DNA from: JALZAI01 sp038212215
Lineage (GTDB): Bacteria; Actinomycetota; Actinomycetes; Mycobacteriales; Jatrophihabitantaceae
DNA: 64,000 nucleotides
Direction: 5' to 3'
NCBI GenBank assembly: GCA_038212215.1
Contig: JBBQUT010000006.1
Location: forward strand, 1 to 64,000
Below the pieces are notes generated by a model. It did no database searches, was not told the origin of the DNA, and worked only from the letters and a program-made list of their open reading frames with translations. The first letter of the stretch is position 1. Every line of letters starts with the position of its first letter. Shown one piece after another: positions 43,756 through 52,234 of the stretch. The position numbers were made by a program, and so were the translations under genes.

Positions 43756-44952
43756 TCAGCCGGAAACTAGCTTGGCAAGTGCTTCCGCGCGGTCGGTGCG
43801 CTCCCAGGTGAAGTCCGGCAATTCACGCCCGAAGTGGCCATACGCTGCGGTCTGGGTGTAGATCGGGCGCAGCAGGTCGAGGTCACGGATGATTGCGGCC
43901 GGGCGAAGGTCGAAGGTCTGCAGAACTGCTTCGGTGATCTTCTCCGGGTCGGCAGTCTCAGTGCCGAATGTCTCGAGAAACACGCCCACGGGCTCTGCTT
44001 TGCCGATCGCGTAGGCGACCTGCACCTCGCATTTGGAAGCAAGGCCGGCCGCGACGACAGTCTTGGCGACCCAGCGCATTGCATACGCAGCCGAGCGGTC
44101 CACCTTGGACGGGTCCTTGCCGGAGAAGGCCCCGCCGCCGTGGCGCGCGTACCCGCCGTAGGTATCGACGATGATCTTGCGTCCGGTCAGGCCGGCATCG
44201 CCCATCGGGCCGCCGATCTCGAAGCGACCGGTCGGGTTCACCAGTAGCCGGTATCCTTCGCTGTCCAGGCCGAACTCGCTGAGGACGGGGGCGATCACGT
44301 GCTCGGCGATGTCGGGCTTAAGCAGCGTGTCAAGGTCGATGTCAGCGGCGTGCTGGCTGGACACGACGACCGTGTCCAGGCGCACCGGCCTCCCGTCGAC
44401 GTACTCGACGGTCACCTGCGTCTTGCCGTCGGGACGAAGGTAGGGGACGGTGCCGTCCTTGCGCACCGCACTCAAGCGCTCTGCGAGGCGGTGGGCCAGT
44501 GCGATCGGCAGCGGCATCAATTGCGGAGTCTCGTCGCACGCGAAGCCGAACATCAAGCCCTGGTCGCCGGCGCCCTGCCTCTCGAGCGGGTCTTCGACGT
44601 TCTCGCCCGTACGCGACTCGTAGGCGTTGTCGACGCCCTGCGCAATGTCGGAGGACTGCGACCCGATGGACACGCTGACGCCGCAGGACAGCCCGTCGAA
44701 GCCCTTGCGCGAGGAGTCGTAGCCGATCTCGAGGATGCAGTCGCGCACGATCGTCGGGATATCGGCGTAAGCCTCGGTGGTGACTTCGCCTGCGACATGC
44801 ACCTGACCAGTCGTGATCATCGTCTCGACAGCGACGCGGCTCGCGGGATCCTGGGTGAGCAACGCATCAAGGATTGAGTCGCTGATCTGATCAGCGATCT
44901 TGTCGGGGTGACCCTCGGTCACGGACTCCGAGGTGAACAGACGGCGGGTCAC
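43756..44952 (-). CDS. metK: S-adenosylmethionine synthetase
   Basis: It makes SAM from methionine and ATP. The 398-residue protein has SESVTEGHPDKIADQISD at the start, the ATP motif GAGDQGLMFG and the P-loop-like GGGAFSGKDPSKVDRSAAY. The GTG start is 38 bases after coaBC. That short gap contains no room for a SAM riboswitch and none is visible. Length is typical. Confidence 0.97.
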   Translation of the reverse strand: MTRRLFTSESVTEGHPDKIADQISDSILDALLTQDPASRVAVETMITTGQVHVAGEVTTEAYADIPTIVRDCILEIGYDSSRKGFDGLSCGVSVSIGSQSSDIAQGVDNAYESRTGENVEDPLERQGAGDQGLMFGFACDETPQLMPLPIALAHRLAERLSAVRKDGTVPYLRPDGKTQVTVEYVDGRPVRLDTVVVSSQHAADIDLDTLLKPDIAEHVIAPVLSEFGLDSEGYRLLVNPTGRFEIGGPMGDAGLTGRKIIVDTYGGYARHGGGAFSGKDPSKVDRSAAYAMRWVAKTVVAAGLASKCEVQVAYAIGKAEPVGVFLETFGTETADPEKITEAVLQTFDLRPAAIIRDLDLLRPIYTQTAAYGHFGRELPDFTWERTDRAEALAKLVSG

Positions 44953-44990
44953 AGGCGCTCCGGGATGTGTCGGGGTGGAATCAAGCCAGT

Positions 44991-46232
44991 CTAGTCAAGC
45001 AATTTCGCCGACGACTCCGGGCGGTTCGCGAGCAACTCCGCGACACGGTCGCAGACAGCGGCGGCGAGCACGGCCTTGAGGGCGTAAGGGACGTCGGTCT
45101 GATGCCCATCCGCCCCCAGGATCACGGCGGCATTGTGGGTCTGTCCGAATGCCCGGCCTTCGCCGACTGCGTTGACGACCAGCAGGTCGCAGCCCTTTCG
45201 GGCCAGCTTGGCGCGCCCATGCCCGAGGACATCCGCCGAGTCGTCGCCGGTCTCGGCGGCGAACCCGACCAACACCTGCCCCCTCCTCCGGGCCGCGACC
45301 AACTCGGCCAGCACGTCCGGGTTACGCACGAGGGTGATTGGTTCCGGGTCCGCTTCCGATTTTTTGATCTTGTAGGGAGCGGTGTCGGCCGGACGGAAAT
45401 CGGCGACCGCAGCGGCCATGACGACGGCATCCGCGTCGCGGGAGGCGGCGTGGACGGCGTCGCGCAGTTCGATCGCACTGGTCACCCGCACCACGTCGAC
45501 CGCCGCCGGGTCCGGAAGTTCGACGTTCGCGGCGACCAGCGTCACGCGCGCGCCGCGCGCGGCCGCGACCGCCGCCACGGCGAGGCCCTGCATGCCGGAC
45601 GACGCGTTACCGAGGAATCGAACCGGATCGATCGCCTCTCGGGTGCCGCCCGCGCTGACCACCACGCGCCGGCCGGCGAGATCGAGCGGCAGCGCGTCCG
45701 CACGCTGCAAGAGCAGTTCAGCCAGCGCTGCGAGCTGCGCGGGTTCCGGCAGTCGGCCCTTGCCGGTGTCGGTGCCGGTGAGCCGCCCGGCCGCCGGTTC
45801 CAGCACCGTCGCGCCCCGCGCGCGCAATGTGGCGACATTCGCGACGGTGGCCGGGTGTTCCCACATCTCGGTGTGCATTGCCGGTGCGAACAGCACCGGG
45901 CAGCGGGCTGTCAGCAGCGTGTTGGTGAGCAGGTCATCGGCCAGGCCGTGCGCAGCCTTTGCGAGCAGGTCGGCGGTCGCGGGAGCCACCAGGACCAGAT
46001 CGGCTTGACGCCCCAGCCGTACGTGCGAGACGTCGGCGGCACCGGCCCAGACGTCGCTGGCGACGCGGTGGTGCGACAGTGCCGCCCAAGTGGCCGCTCC
46101 GACGAACTGCAGCGCGGCCGCGGTAGGAACGACCGTGACGTCATGTCCGGATTCGGTGAGCCTGCGCAGCAGTTCGGCGACTTTGTAGGCGGCGATACCG
46201 CCGGAGACTCCGAGCACGACGGAGCGGGTCAT
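44991..46232 (-). CDS. coaBC: Bifunctional phosphopantothenoylcysteine decarboxylase/synthetase
   Basis: It carries out two CoA steps. The N-terminal CoaC flavoprotein (1 to about 180) has GVSGGIAAYK, the PAMHTEMWEHPAT substrate loop and a conserved CP pair. The C-terminal CoaB (about 185-413) has VVSAGGTREAIDPVRFLGN, the AVADFRP motif and PYKIKKSE, whose lysines bind nucleotide. Eleven bases after rpoZ, in the standard gmk-rpoZ-coaBC-metK order. Confidence 0.96.
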   Translation of the reverse strand: MTRSVVLGVSGGIAAYKVAELLRRLTESGHDVTVVPTAAALQFVGAATWAALSHHRVASDVWAGAADVSHVRLGRQADLVLVAPATADLLAKAAHGLADDLLTNTLLTARCPVLFAPAMHTEMWEHPATVANVATLRARGATVLEPAAGRLTGTDTGKGRLPEPAQLAALAELLLQRADALPLDLAGRRVVVSAGGTREAIDPVRFLGNASSGMQGLAVAAVAAARGARVTLVAANVELPDPAAVDVVRVTSAIELRDAVHAASRDADAVVMAAAVADFRPADTAPYKIKKSEADPEPITLVRNPDVLAELVAARRRGQVLVGFAAETGDDSADVLGHGRAKLARKGCDLLVVNAVGEGRAFGQTHNAAVILGADGHQTDVPYALKAVLAAAVCDRVAELLANRPESSAKLLD

Positions 46233-46242
46233 TGCCGGGGGG

Positions 46243-46509
46243 TCAGGCCCCTTCGCCCGGCTTGAATTCGATCAGGTCGCTGTTGATCTCACGCAGCGCG
46301 ATCGAGAGCGGCTTTTCTTGCGGCGCGGTCTCGACGAGCGGGCCGACGTATTCGAGCAACCCCTCACCGAGCTGGCTGTAGTACGCGTTGATCTGGCGGG
46401 CGCGTTTGGCCGCGATGATGACAAGTGCGTACTTGGACGCCGTGCGCTCGAGCAGCTCGTCGATCGGTGGGTTGGTGATGCCTTCAGGGGCGGACACTGG
46501 TCCGGACAC
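46243..46509 (-). CDS. rpoZ: RNA polymerase omega subunit
   Basis: This small subunit helps assemble core RNA polymerase. The 88-residue protein has the omega core NPPIDELLERTASKYALVIIAAKRARQIN and the C-terminal PLSIALREINSDLIEF. It lies between gmk and coaBC. GTG start; length normal for actinobacteria. Confidence 0.96.
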   Translation of the reverse strand: MSGPVSAPEGITNPPIDELLERTASKYALVIIAAKRARQINAYYSQLGEGLLEYVGPLVETAPQEKPLSIALREINSDLIEFKPGEGA

Positions 46510-46590
46510 GTTTCGGCTTTCTGTTAGACGCCAGGTGATCCGGCTGCTCCGGTGTTTGTTGCTCCAGGGTTGCGGCCCCAGAATCGAACA

Positions 46591-47148
46591 TCAGTGGCAG
46601 ACGGCGTTTATCAAGTCTACCAATTCCGCAGCTGCCCGCTCGACATCGTCGTTCACTACGACGGCGTCGAACTCGGGCTCGGCCGCCATTTCGACACGAG
46701 CCCGGGCCAATCGCTGCGTCACATGCTCGCTCGCCTCGGTGCCGCGACCGATCAGACGGCGTTCCAGCTCGGTCCACGAGGGCGGCTTCAGGAATACCAG
46801 GAACGCGTCGGGCAGCGCAGCGCGAACCTGCCGCGCGCCGTGCAATTCGATTTCGAGCAGCGCCTGGTCGCCGGCCAGCAAGTGCTCGAGAACCGCTGCA
46901 CGCGGCGTCCCGTAGAGGTTGCCGGCGAATTCAGCGTGCTCGAGCAATTCACCTGCCTCGACCAGGCGGGCGAATTCGGGCCGGGCGACGAAGTGATAGT
47001 GCACGCCCTCCCGCTCCCCCGGACGGGGAAAGCGCGTCGTACACGACACCGAAACCCACACATGCGGGAAGAGCCGACGCACGGCCGCGACGACCGTGCC
47101 CTTGCCCACACCGGACGGCCCGGAGAGCACGGTCAGGCGATTCGGCAT
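46591..47148 (-). CDS. gmk: Guanylate kinase
   Basis: It phosphorylates GMP to GDP. The product is about 185 residues with P-loop GPSGVGKG (about 10-17), the GMP-binding SCTTRFPRPGEREGVHYHF region and ELHGARQVRAALP. I start at ATG 47148, where homology begins and a TATGTT -10 element ends seven bases earlier; an ATG at 47160 in the same frame would overlap that element. mihF, which normally precedes gmk in actinobacteria, is not here; pntA is divergent instead. Confidence 0.95.
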   Translation of the reverse strand: MPNRLTVLSGPSGVGKGTVVAAVRRLFPHVWVSVSCTTRFPRPGEREGVHYHFVARPEFARLVEAGELLEHAEFAGNLYGTPRAAVLEHLLAGDQALLEIELHGARQVRAALPDAFLVFLKPPSWTELERRLIGRGTEASEHVTQRLARARVEMAAEPEFDAVVVNDDVERAAAELVDLINAVCH

Positions 47149-47155
47149 AGCGTGC

Positions 47156-47161
47156 AACATA
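47156..47161 (-). promoter_or_regulatory. Probable leaderless -10 element for gmk
   Basis: TATGTT on the minus strand ends seven bases before the gmk ATG at 47148, placing the start point at or next to the start codon. No ribosome site precedes the gene. A GCACCG/CGGTGC palindrome at 47204-47218 lies upstream. No good -35 is visible. Confidence 0.35.
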
Positions 47162-47313
47162 TCGCGCCCGGCCGCCAAAGCGCGGGAGCGCGCACAGTTC
47201 GCAGCACCGTGGCGGTGCGGCGCTGCGCGCGTCCGGCGCGAGTTGGCTACATTTCCAGCAATACCCTGCCGACGAATGTTGCGTCAGACAATCGCCAAGA
47301 ATGGAAGTGCCGA

Positions 47314-48843
47314 GTGCTCATCGGAATCGCCCATGAGTCGCGCGCCGCCGAGACACGCGTGTCGGCGACGCCTGCGACTGTCGCGCAATTGATCGGTCTC
47401 GGCTACGACGTACTTGTCGAGACCGGTGCCGGCGTGGCCTCCAGTTTCGCCGACGAGGCGTATGCGGCGGCGGGTGCACGTGTGGGCTCACGCGAAGACG
47501 CGTGGAGCGCTGACGTGGTGCTGAAGGTCAATGCGCCCTCGGACGACGAGATCGACTACCTGCACGAGGGTGCCACTCTTGTCGGCCTGCTCAGTCCCGC
47601 GCTCAGCCCAGAACTGGTGGAGGCGCTGGCGCGTCGACCGATCACCGCGCTAGCAATGGACGCCGTACCGCGCATCTCGCGTGCCCAGTCGCTGGACGTG
47701 CTCAGCTCAATGGCCAATATCGCCGGCTACCGCGCGATCATCGAGGCCGCGCACGCTTTCGGTCGGTTCTTCACCGGTCAGGTGACCGCCGCCGGCAAGG
47801 TGCCACCGGCGAAGGTGCTAGTCGCCGGGGCGGGTGTCGCCGGCCTCGCCGCGATCGGTACCGCGAGCAGCCTCGGCGCGATCGTGCGGGCGACTGATCC
47901 CCGTTCGGAGGTCGCCGAGCAGGTCCGCTCTCTCGGCGGCGAGTTCCTTGCGGTGGAAGTCGAGCAGGAGGCAAGCGCGGACGGATACGCGAAAGCGACC
48001 TCGGCCGACTACGACCGGCGTGCAGCCGAGATTTACAGCGAGCAGGCCAGCGACGTCGACATCATCATCACGACCGCCCTCATTCCGGGCCGGCCGGCAC
48101 CGAAATTGCTGACGGCGCACGACATCGCGAGCATGAAGTCGGGCAGCGTCGTCGTCGACATGGCGACGCAGCAGGGCGGCAACGTCGCGGGCTCGGTGAA
48201 GGACGAGGCCGTGGTCACCGACAACAACGTGACGATCATCGGCTATACCGACCTCGCCGGACGCCTGCCGACGCAGGCTTCGCAGCTTTACGGCACGAAC
48301 CTGGTGAACCTGATGAAGCTGCTGACGCCCGGTAAGGACGGGCAATTGGTGCTCGACTTCGACGACATCGTGCAGCGCACCATGACTGTGGTGCGCGACG
48401 GCGAGAAAACCTGGCCGCCGCCGCCGGTGCCGGTATCCGCAGCACCGGTCGCCGGGCCGGTCAAGGAACGTGTCGTCAAGCCGGAGAAAGTGCCGATGTC
48501 GGCGACGCGCAGGTACGCAATCGTCGCCATCGGGGCTGCGTTGCTGTTCCTGCTCACGGCATTCTCGCCGAACGAGCTGATCGGCCACTTCACGGTGTTC
48601 GTGCTGGCCATCGTCATCGGCTACTACGTCATCGGCAATGTGCACCACTCGCTGCACACGCCACTGATGTCGGTGACCAACGCCATTTCCGGCATCATCG
48701 TCGTCGGTGCGCTGTTGCAGATCGGCCATGCGAAAACGACGATTACGGTGCTCTCGTTCATCGCGATCCTGGTGGCAAGTATCAACATCTTCGGCGGTTT
48801 CGCCGTGACCCGGCGCATGCTCAGCATGTTCACGAAGGGCTGA
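47314..48843 (+). CDS. pntA: NAD(P) transhydrogenase alpha subunit (fused alpha1-alpha2)
   Basis: It forms the NAD(H)-binding domain I and part of the membrane domain of the proton-translocating transhydrogenase, which makes NADPH from NADH using the proton gradient. The 509-residue protein has the NAD domain (ATDPRSEVAEQVRSLGGEFL, GSVVVDMATQQGGNV) to about 380 and then about four transmembrane helices (about 405-505). GGAAG lies six bases before the GTG at 47314. The alpha subunit is one chain as in E. coli, whereas many actinobacteria split it. Confidence 0.94.
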   Translation: MLIGIAHESRAAETRVSATPATVAQLIGLGYDVLVETGAGVASSFADEAYAAAGARVGSREDAWSADVVLKVNAPSDDEIDYLHEGATLVGLLSPALSPELVEALARRPITALAMDAVPRISRAQSLDVLSSMANIAGYRAIIEAAHAFGRFFTGQVTAAGKVPPAKVLVAGAGVAGLAAIGTASSLGAIVRATDPRSEVAEQVRSLGGEFLAVEVEQEASADGYAKATSADYDRRAAEIYSEQASDVDIIITTALIPGRPAPKLLTAHDIASMKSGSVVVDMATQQGGNVAGSVKDEAVVTDNNVTIIGYTDLAGRLPTQASQLYGTNLVNLMKLLTPGKDGQLVLDFDDIVQRTMTVVRDGEKTWPPPPVPVSAAPVAGPVKERVVKPEKVPMSATRRYAIVAIGAALLFLLTAFSPNELIGHFTVFVLAIVIGYYVIGNVHHSLHTPLMSVTNAISGIIVVGALLQIGHAKTTITVLSFIAILVASINIFGGFAVTRRMLSMFTKG

Positions 48844-48847
48844 GCAG

Positions 48848-50248
48848 ATGACTGCTGAGACCGCCGCACAGGCGGCGTACATCGTCGCGGCCCTGCTGTT
48901 CATCCTGAGCCTGGCCGGATTGTCCAAGCACGAGACGTCCCGCGCAGGAATCGGTTTCGGCATCGGCGGCATGGTTATTGCTCTGGTCGCCACGATTGCG
49001 CTCGCCACGCGGTCAATCGCCGCGACCGGTACCGGGCTGATCGCGATCGCGATGGTGATCGGCGCGCTGATCGGGCTCTGGCGAGCGCGGGTCGTCGAGA
49101 TGACGGGCATGCCGGAACTGATCGCGATGCTGCACAGCTTCGTCGGTATCGCCGCGGTACTCGTCGGGTGGAACGGCTACTACGACGTCGAGGCGCGCGG
49201 CGGTGCTGGGCTGGCCGGTTCATTGCTGCGCATCCATCACGCGGAAGTTTTCATCGGCGTGTTCATCGGCGCCGTGACCTTCACCGGCTCGATCGTCGCA
49301 TTCCTGAAGCTGTCCGCTCGGATCAAGTCCAATCCGTTGACGCTGCCGGGAAAGAATCTGCTCAACCTGGGCGCGCTGGTCGTGTTCGTCGCGCTCACGG
49401 TCGCCTTCGTCGCCACGCCGCATCTGTGGCTGCTCGCGGTAATGACGGCGGTCGCGCTGGTGCTCGGCCTGCACCTGGTTGCCTCCATCGGCGGCGGGGA
49501 CATGCCTGTGGTGGTGTCCATGCTCAACAGCTATTCCGGGTGGGCGGCGGCAGCGTCGGGATTCCTGCTGAACAACAACCTGCTCATCGTCACCGGCGCG
49601 CTCGTCGGCTCGTCCGGTGCCTACCTCTCCTACATCATGTGCACGGCGATGAACCGGTCGTTCATCTCGGTGATCGCAGGCGGTTTCGGCATCGAGGGCG
49701 GCAAGACAGACGACACCGACTACGGCGAGTACCACGAGATCAACGCTGCCGACACCGCCGATCTGCTGCGCAACGCGACTTCAGTGGTTATCACGCCCGG
49801 CTACGGCATGGCGGTAGCGCACGCGCAGTACCCGGTCGCGGATCTGACCCGCAAGCTCCGAGAGCGTGGCGTGACCGTCCGCTTCGGAATCCACCCGGTC
49901 GCCGGCCGGTTGCCGGGCCACATGAATGTGCTGCTCGCCGAAGCCAAGGTGCCCTACGACATCGTGCTGGAAATGGACGAGATCAACGACGACTTCGCGG
50001 ACACCTCCGTGGTGCTCGTCATCGGCGCCAACGACACCGTCAACCCCGCCGCCGATGACGATCCGAACAGTCCGATCGCCGGGATGCCGGTCCTGCACGT
50101 GTGGGAAGCGCACGACGTGATCGTGTTCAAGCGATCGATGGCGACCGGTTACGCCGGGGTACAGAATCCGCTGTTCTTCCGCGACAACACCCACATGCTC
50201 TTCGGCGACGCCAAGGATCGCGTGCAGGACATTCTCGCGGCGCTGTAG
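48848..50248 (+). CDS. pntB: NAD(P) transhydrogenase beta subunit
   Basis: The 466-residue protein has about eight or nine transmembrane helices (1 to about 270) and the NADP(H)-binding domain III (from about 290) with VVITPGYGMAVAHAQYPVADL, HPVAGRLPGHMNVLLAEA and VLVIGANDTVNPAA. It starts four bases after the pntA stop. Together with PntA it forms the complete enzyme. Confidence 0.95.
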   Translation: MTAETAAQAAYIVAALLFILSLAGLSKHETSRAGIGFGIGGMVIALVATIALATRSIAATGTGLIAIAMVIGALIGLWRARVVEMTGMPELIAMLHSFVGIAAVLVGWNGYYDVEARGGAGLAGSLLRIHHAEVFIGVFIGAVTFTGSIVAFLKLSARIKSNPLTLPGKNLLNLGALVVFVALTVAFVATPHLWLLAVMTAVALVLGLHLVASIGGGDMPVVVSMLNSYSGWAAAASGFLLNNNLLIVTGALVGSSGAYLSYIMCTAMNRSFISVIAGGFGIEGGKTDDTDYGEYHEINAADTADLLRNATSVVITPGYGMAVAHAQYPVADLTRKLRERGVTVRFGIHPVAGRLPGHMNVLLAEAKVPYDIVLEMDEINDDFADTSVVLVIGANDTVNPAADDDPNSPIAGMPVLHVWEAHDVIVFKRSMATGYAGVQNPLFFRDNTHMLFGDAKDRVQDILAAL

Positions 50249-50276
50249 CGTCGGCGTCGCTTCAGTGTCGCTTCAG

Positions 50277-50282
50277 TACTGT
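50277..50282 (+). promoter_or_regulatory. Possible leaderless -10 element for the aldo-keto reductase
   Basis: TACTGT ends seven bases before the ATG at 50290, and no ribosome site is visible. Just upstream the direct repeat GTCGCTTCAGT occurs twice (50255-50276). The gene may therefore have its own promoter despite lying 41 bases after pntB. Confidence 0.3.
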
Positions 50283-50289
50283 CGGCAGC

Positions 50290-51234
50290 ATGAAATTTCG
50301 ACGCCTCGGCAACTCCGGACTGGTCGTTTCCGTCGTCGGGCTCGGCACCAACAACCTCGGCATGAAGCTGGACATGGACGCCAGTCGCGAGGTCGTCAAC
50401 GCCGCCCTGGACGAGGGGATCACCCTTTTCGACACGTCCGATTCCTACGGCGCGTCCGAAGAGCGGCTCGGTGAAATCCTGCAGGGCAAGCGCGACGATG
50501 TGGTGCTCGCGACCAAGTTCGGCAGCGATGCGCGTGCGCGCGGCAACGACAACGGTGCGGACTGGGGCGCGCGCGGGTCGCGTCGCTACATCACCCGGGC
50601 CGTCGAGTCGTCGCTGCGTCGGCTGCGCACCGACTGGATCGACCTGTACCAGATGCACCGCCCCGACGACGCCACCCCGATCGAGGAAACGCTGTCCGCA
50701 CTGGACGATCTGGTGCACGCCGGCAAGGTCCGATACCTGGGTAGCTCCAATTTCACCGGCTGGCAGGTCGCCGAGGCGGACTGGACCTCGCGCACGCGCG
50801 GGCTCGAGCGCTTCATCAGCGCGCAGAACGAGTACAACTGGCTCGAGCGCGATCTCGAGGACGATCTCGTGCCGGCATTGGAGCACTACGGCATCGGGCT
50901 GTTGCCGTTCTTCCCGCTGGCAAGTGGGTTGCTGACCGGCAAGTACCGCCGCGGCGTAGCCGCGCCCGAGGGCAGCCGGATCGCTACCTGGGGGCGCGAG
51001 TCAGCGCTGAGCGACGAAGCCTTCGACGTGATCGACAAGCTCGAGGCTTTCGCGGTGAAGTGCGACATCACCCTGCTAGAGGTCGCCATCGGCGGCCTCG
51101 CGGCCCTACCTGCCGTCGCCAGCGTGATCGCCGGTGCCACCTCGCGCGCTCAGGTGGCAAGCAATGTCGCCGCGGCGCTGTGGCAGCCGAGCGTCACTGA
51201 TCTCGCCACCCTGGATGAGCTCACCGCGCAGTAG
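50290..51234 (+). CDS. Aldo-keto reductase
   Basis: The 314-residue NADPH-dependent TIM barrel carries the full catalytic set: Asp and Tyr in FDTSDSYGASEE, Lys in LATKFGSDA, and His in YQMHRPDD. The C-terminal cofactor region is VIAGATSRAQVASNV. It resembles the general YajO/Tas-type oxidoreductases; the carbonyl substrate is unknown. Lying after pntAB, it may use the NADPH that the transhydrogenase makes, but that link is inference from position only. Confidence 0.87.
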   Translation: MKFRRLGNSGLVVSVVGLGTNNLGMKLDMDASREVVNAALDEGITLFDTSDSYGASEERLGEILQGKRDDVVLATKFGSDARARGNDNGADWGARGSRRYITRAVESSLRRLRTDWIDLYQMHRPDDATPIEETLSALDDLVHAGKVRYLGSSNFTGWQVAEADWTSRTRGLERFISAQNEYNWLERDLEDDLVPALEHYGIGLLPFFPLASGLLTGKYRRGVAAPEGSRIATWGRESALSDEAFDVIDKLEAFAVKCDITLLEVAIGGLAALPAVASVIAGATSRAQVASNVAAALWQPSVTDLATLDELTAQ

Positions 51235-51263
51235 CGCGAGAGGCATCTGGCACTGGAGGCACC

Positions 51264-51284
51264 AGCGCTAGAGGCGCTAGCGCT
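51264..51284. terminator. Weak bidirectional hairpin between two convergent genes
   Basis: AGCGCTA and TAGCGCT form a seven-base-pair stem with a seven-base loop between the aldo-keto reductase (+) and the 2-oxoglutarate oxygenase (-), touching the latter's stop codon. The flanking DNA also has imperfect direct repeats of GGCRCYRGAGGC. There is no T-run. Confidence 0.35.
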
Positions 51285-52113
51285 AAAGGGCCTCGACCGG
51301 CGGCAGTCCGAACATCGTCGGCGCGTTCTGCACGTGCGCGCGAATGTCGATGCGCGAGCCGTCGGGTGAGTCGACCCACGAGTACAGCGGCGCCTCCACC
51401 TCGGGGTTGACGAAGTACATCAACGCCTGCCGGTCGGCGAGGCCGTGGTTTCGCACCTGGTGATACAGCGGGGCAATCGCGCCGCCCGACAGTGCGGTCA
51501 GCACCGAGCCCGGCATGATGACGATCTCGTCTGCGGCGGGCAATATTGGCGTCGCCTCGTCGCCGAGGAACACTTCGAGGCCAGGTGCGGTGGTGTGCAA
51601 CACCGTCACCATGTGCCCGTCCTCGTGCTTGTCCTGCAGCAGATCACGCTCGGGTGGCGTCGGCAGGCAATAGTTGATCTGCAGGTAAGAAGCTTTCTCG
51701 AAATCAGGGCCGTTCGTGGTCCCGAAGTTCTTAGCGACCTCGTCCAGGATCGCGGCCACGAGCGGCGCCAACGAATCGCGCCAGTCGAGGAAAGAGTCGT
51801 TGAGTTCCTGGATCTCCGCCGCGTTCGGAATGAGATCGAGCCGGCTGGACCACAACGTGAAGCACTCGTTCATATCCGGACGATCCGGCGTCAACGAATA
51901 TTCGATGCCGAAGGGTCGATAACCGTAGTTGTGATCTGCGCTACCGTGCGCGTTCTTGTCCTCAAGGGGACGCTGGAAGAACTCCACCGCCGTGCTTAGA
52001 GCGGTGCGTAGCCGCACCGCGTCGGCGTCAGCAAGCTTGACGACGGCGTAACCCCTGTCGATGATGTCCTGGCTGGCTTGAGCCACTGCCTCGGAAACTG
52101 CTAGTGATGTCAC
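51283..52113 (-). CDS. Isopenicillin N synthase-like 2-oxoglutarate/Fe(II) dioxygenase
   Basis: The product is about 276 residues of the IPNS/DIOX fold. Iron ligands are visible as HxD in KHEDGHMV and a distal His in YHQVRNHG. The 2-oxoglutarate-binding RxS is RQA here, so cosubstrate binding may differ. The GTG at 52113 follows AAGGA by six bases; the longer frame has no homology. It stands alone on this strand between pyrF and the pnt block with its own palindromic operator. The substrate is unknown. Confidence 0.82.
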   Translation of the reverse strand: MTSLAVSEAVAQASQDIIDRGYAVVKLADADAVRLRTALSTAVEFFQRPLEDKNAHGSADHNYGYRPFGIEYSLTPDRPDMNECFTLWSSRLDLIPNAAEIQELNDSFLDWRDSLAPLVAAILDEVAKNFGTTNGPDFEKASYLQINYCLPTPPERDLLQDKHEDGHMVTVLHTTAPGLEVFLGDEATPILPAADEIVIMPGSVLTALSGGAIAPLYHQVRNHGLADRQALMYFVNPEVEAPLYSWVDSPDGSRIDIRAHVQNAPTMFGLPPVEAL

Positions 52114-52179
52114 TGAAATCCTTCCCTGTGGGGAGAGTCGAGCTCGAAATACTGCCTGATGGGCCACAGCCCGCGTGAA

Positions 52180-52204
52180 CGATACCGATCTGATCGAGGT
52201 ATCG
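52180..52204 (-). promoter_or_regulatory. Palindromic operator upstream of the 2-oxoglutarate oxygenase
   Basis: Outer arms CGATACC and GGTATCG (seven bases each, perfect) flank an inner GATC-x-GATC, giving a 25-base near-palindrome 67 bases before the oxygenase GTG. TTATAC just upstream on the same strand could be a -10 box. The form fits a dimeric GntR- or TetR-type regulator. No such regulator is encoded nearby. Confidence 0.55.
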
Positions 52205-52234
52205 CGTATAACTCGACGGTAGCTCACCGGCGTG

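Noticed and set aside
44953..44990. SAM riboswitch before metK
   Set aside because: The gap is only 38 bases and shows none of the paired elements; metK is inside an operon.
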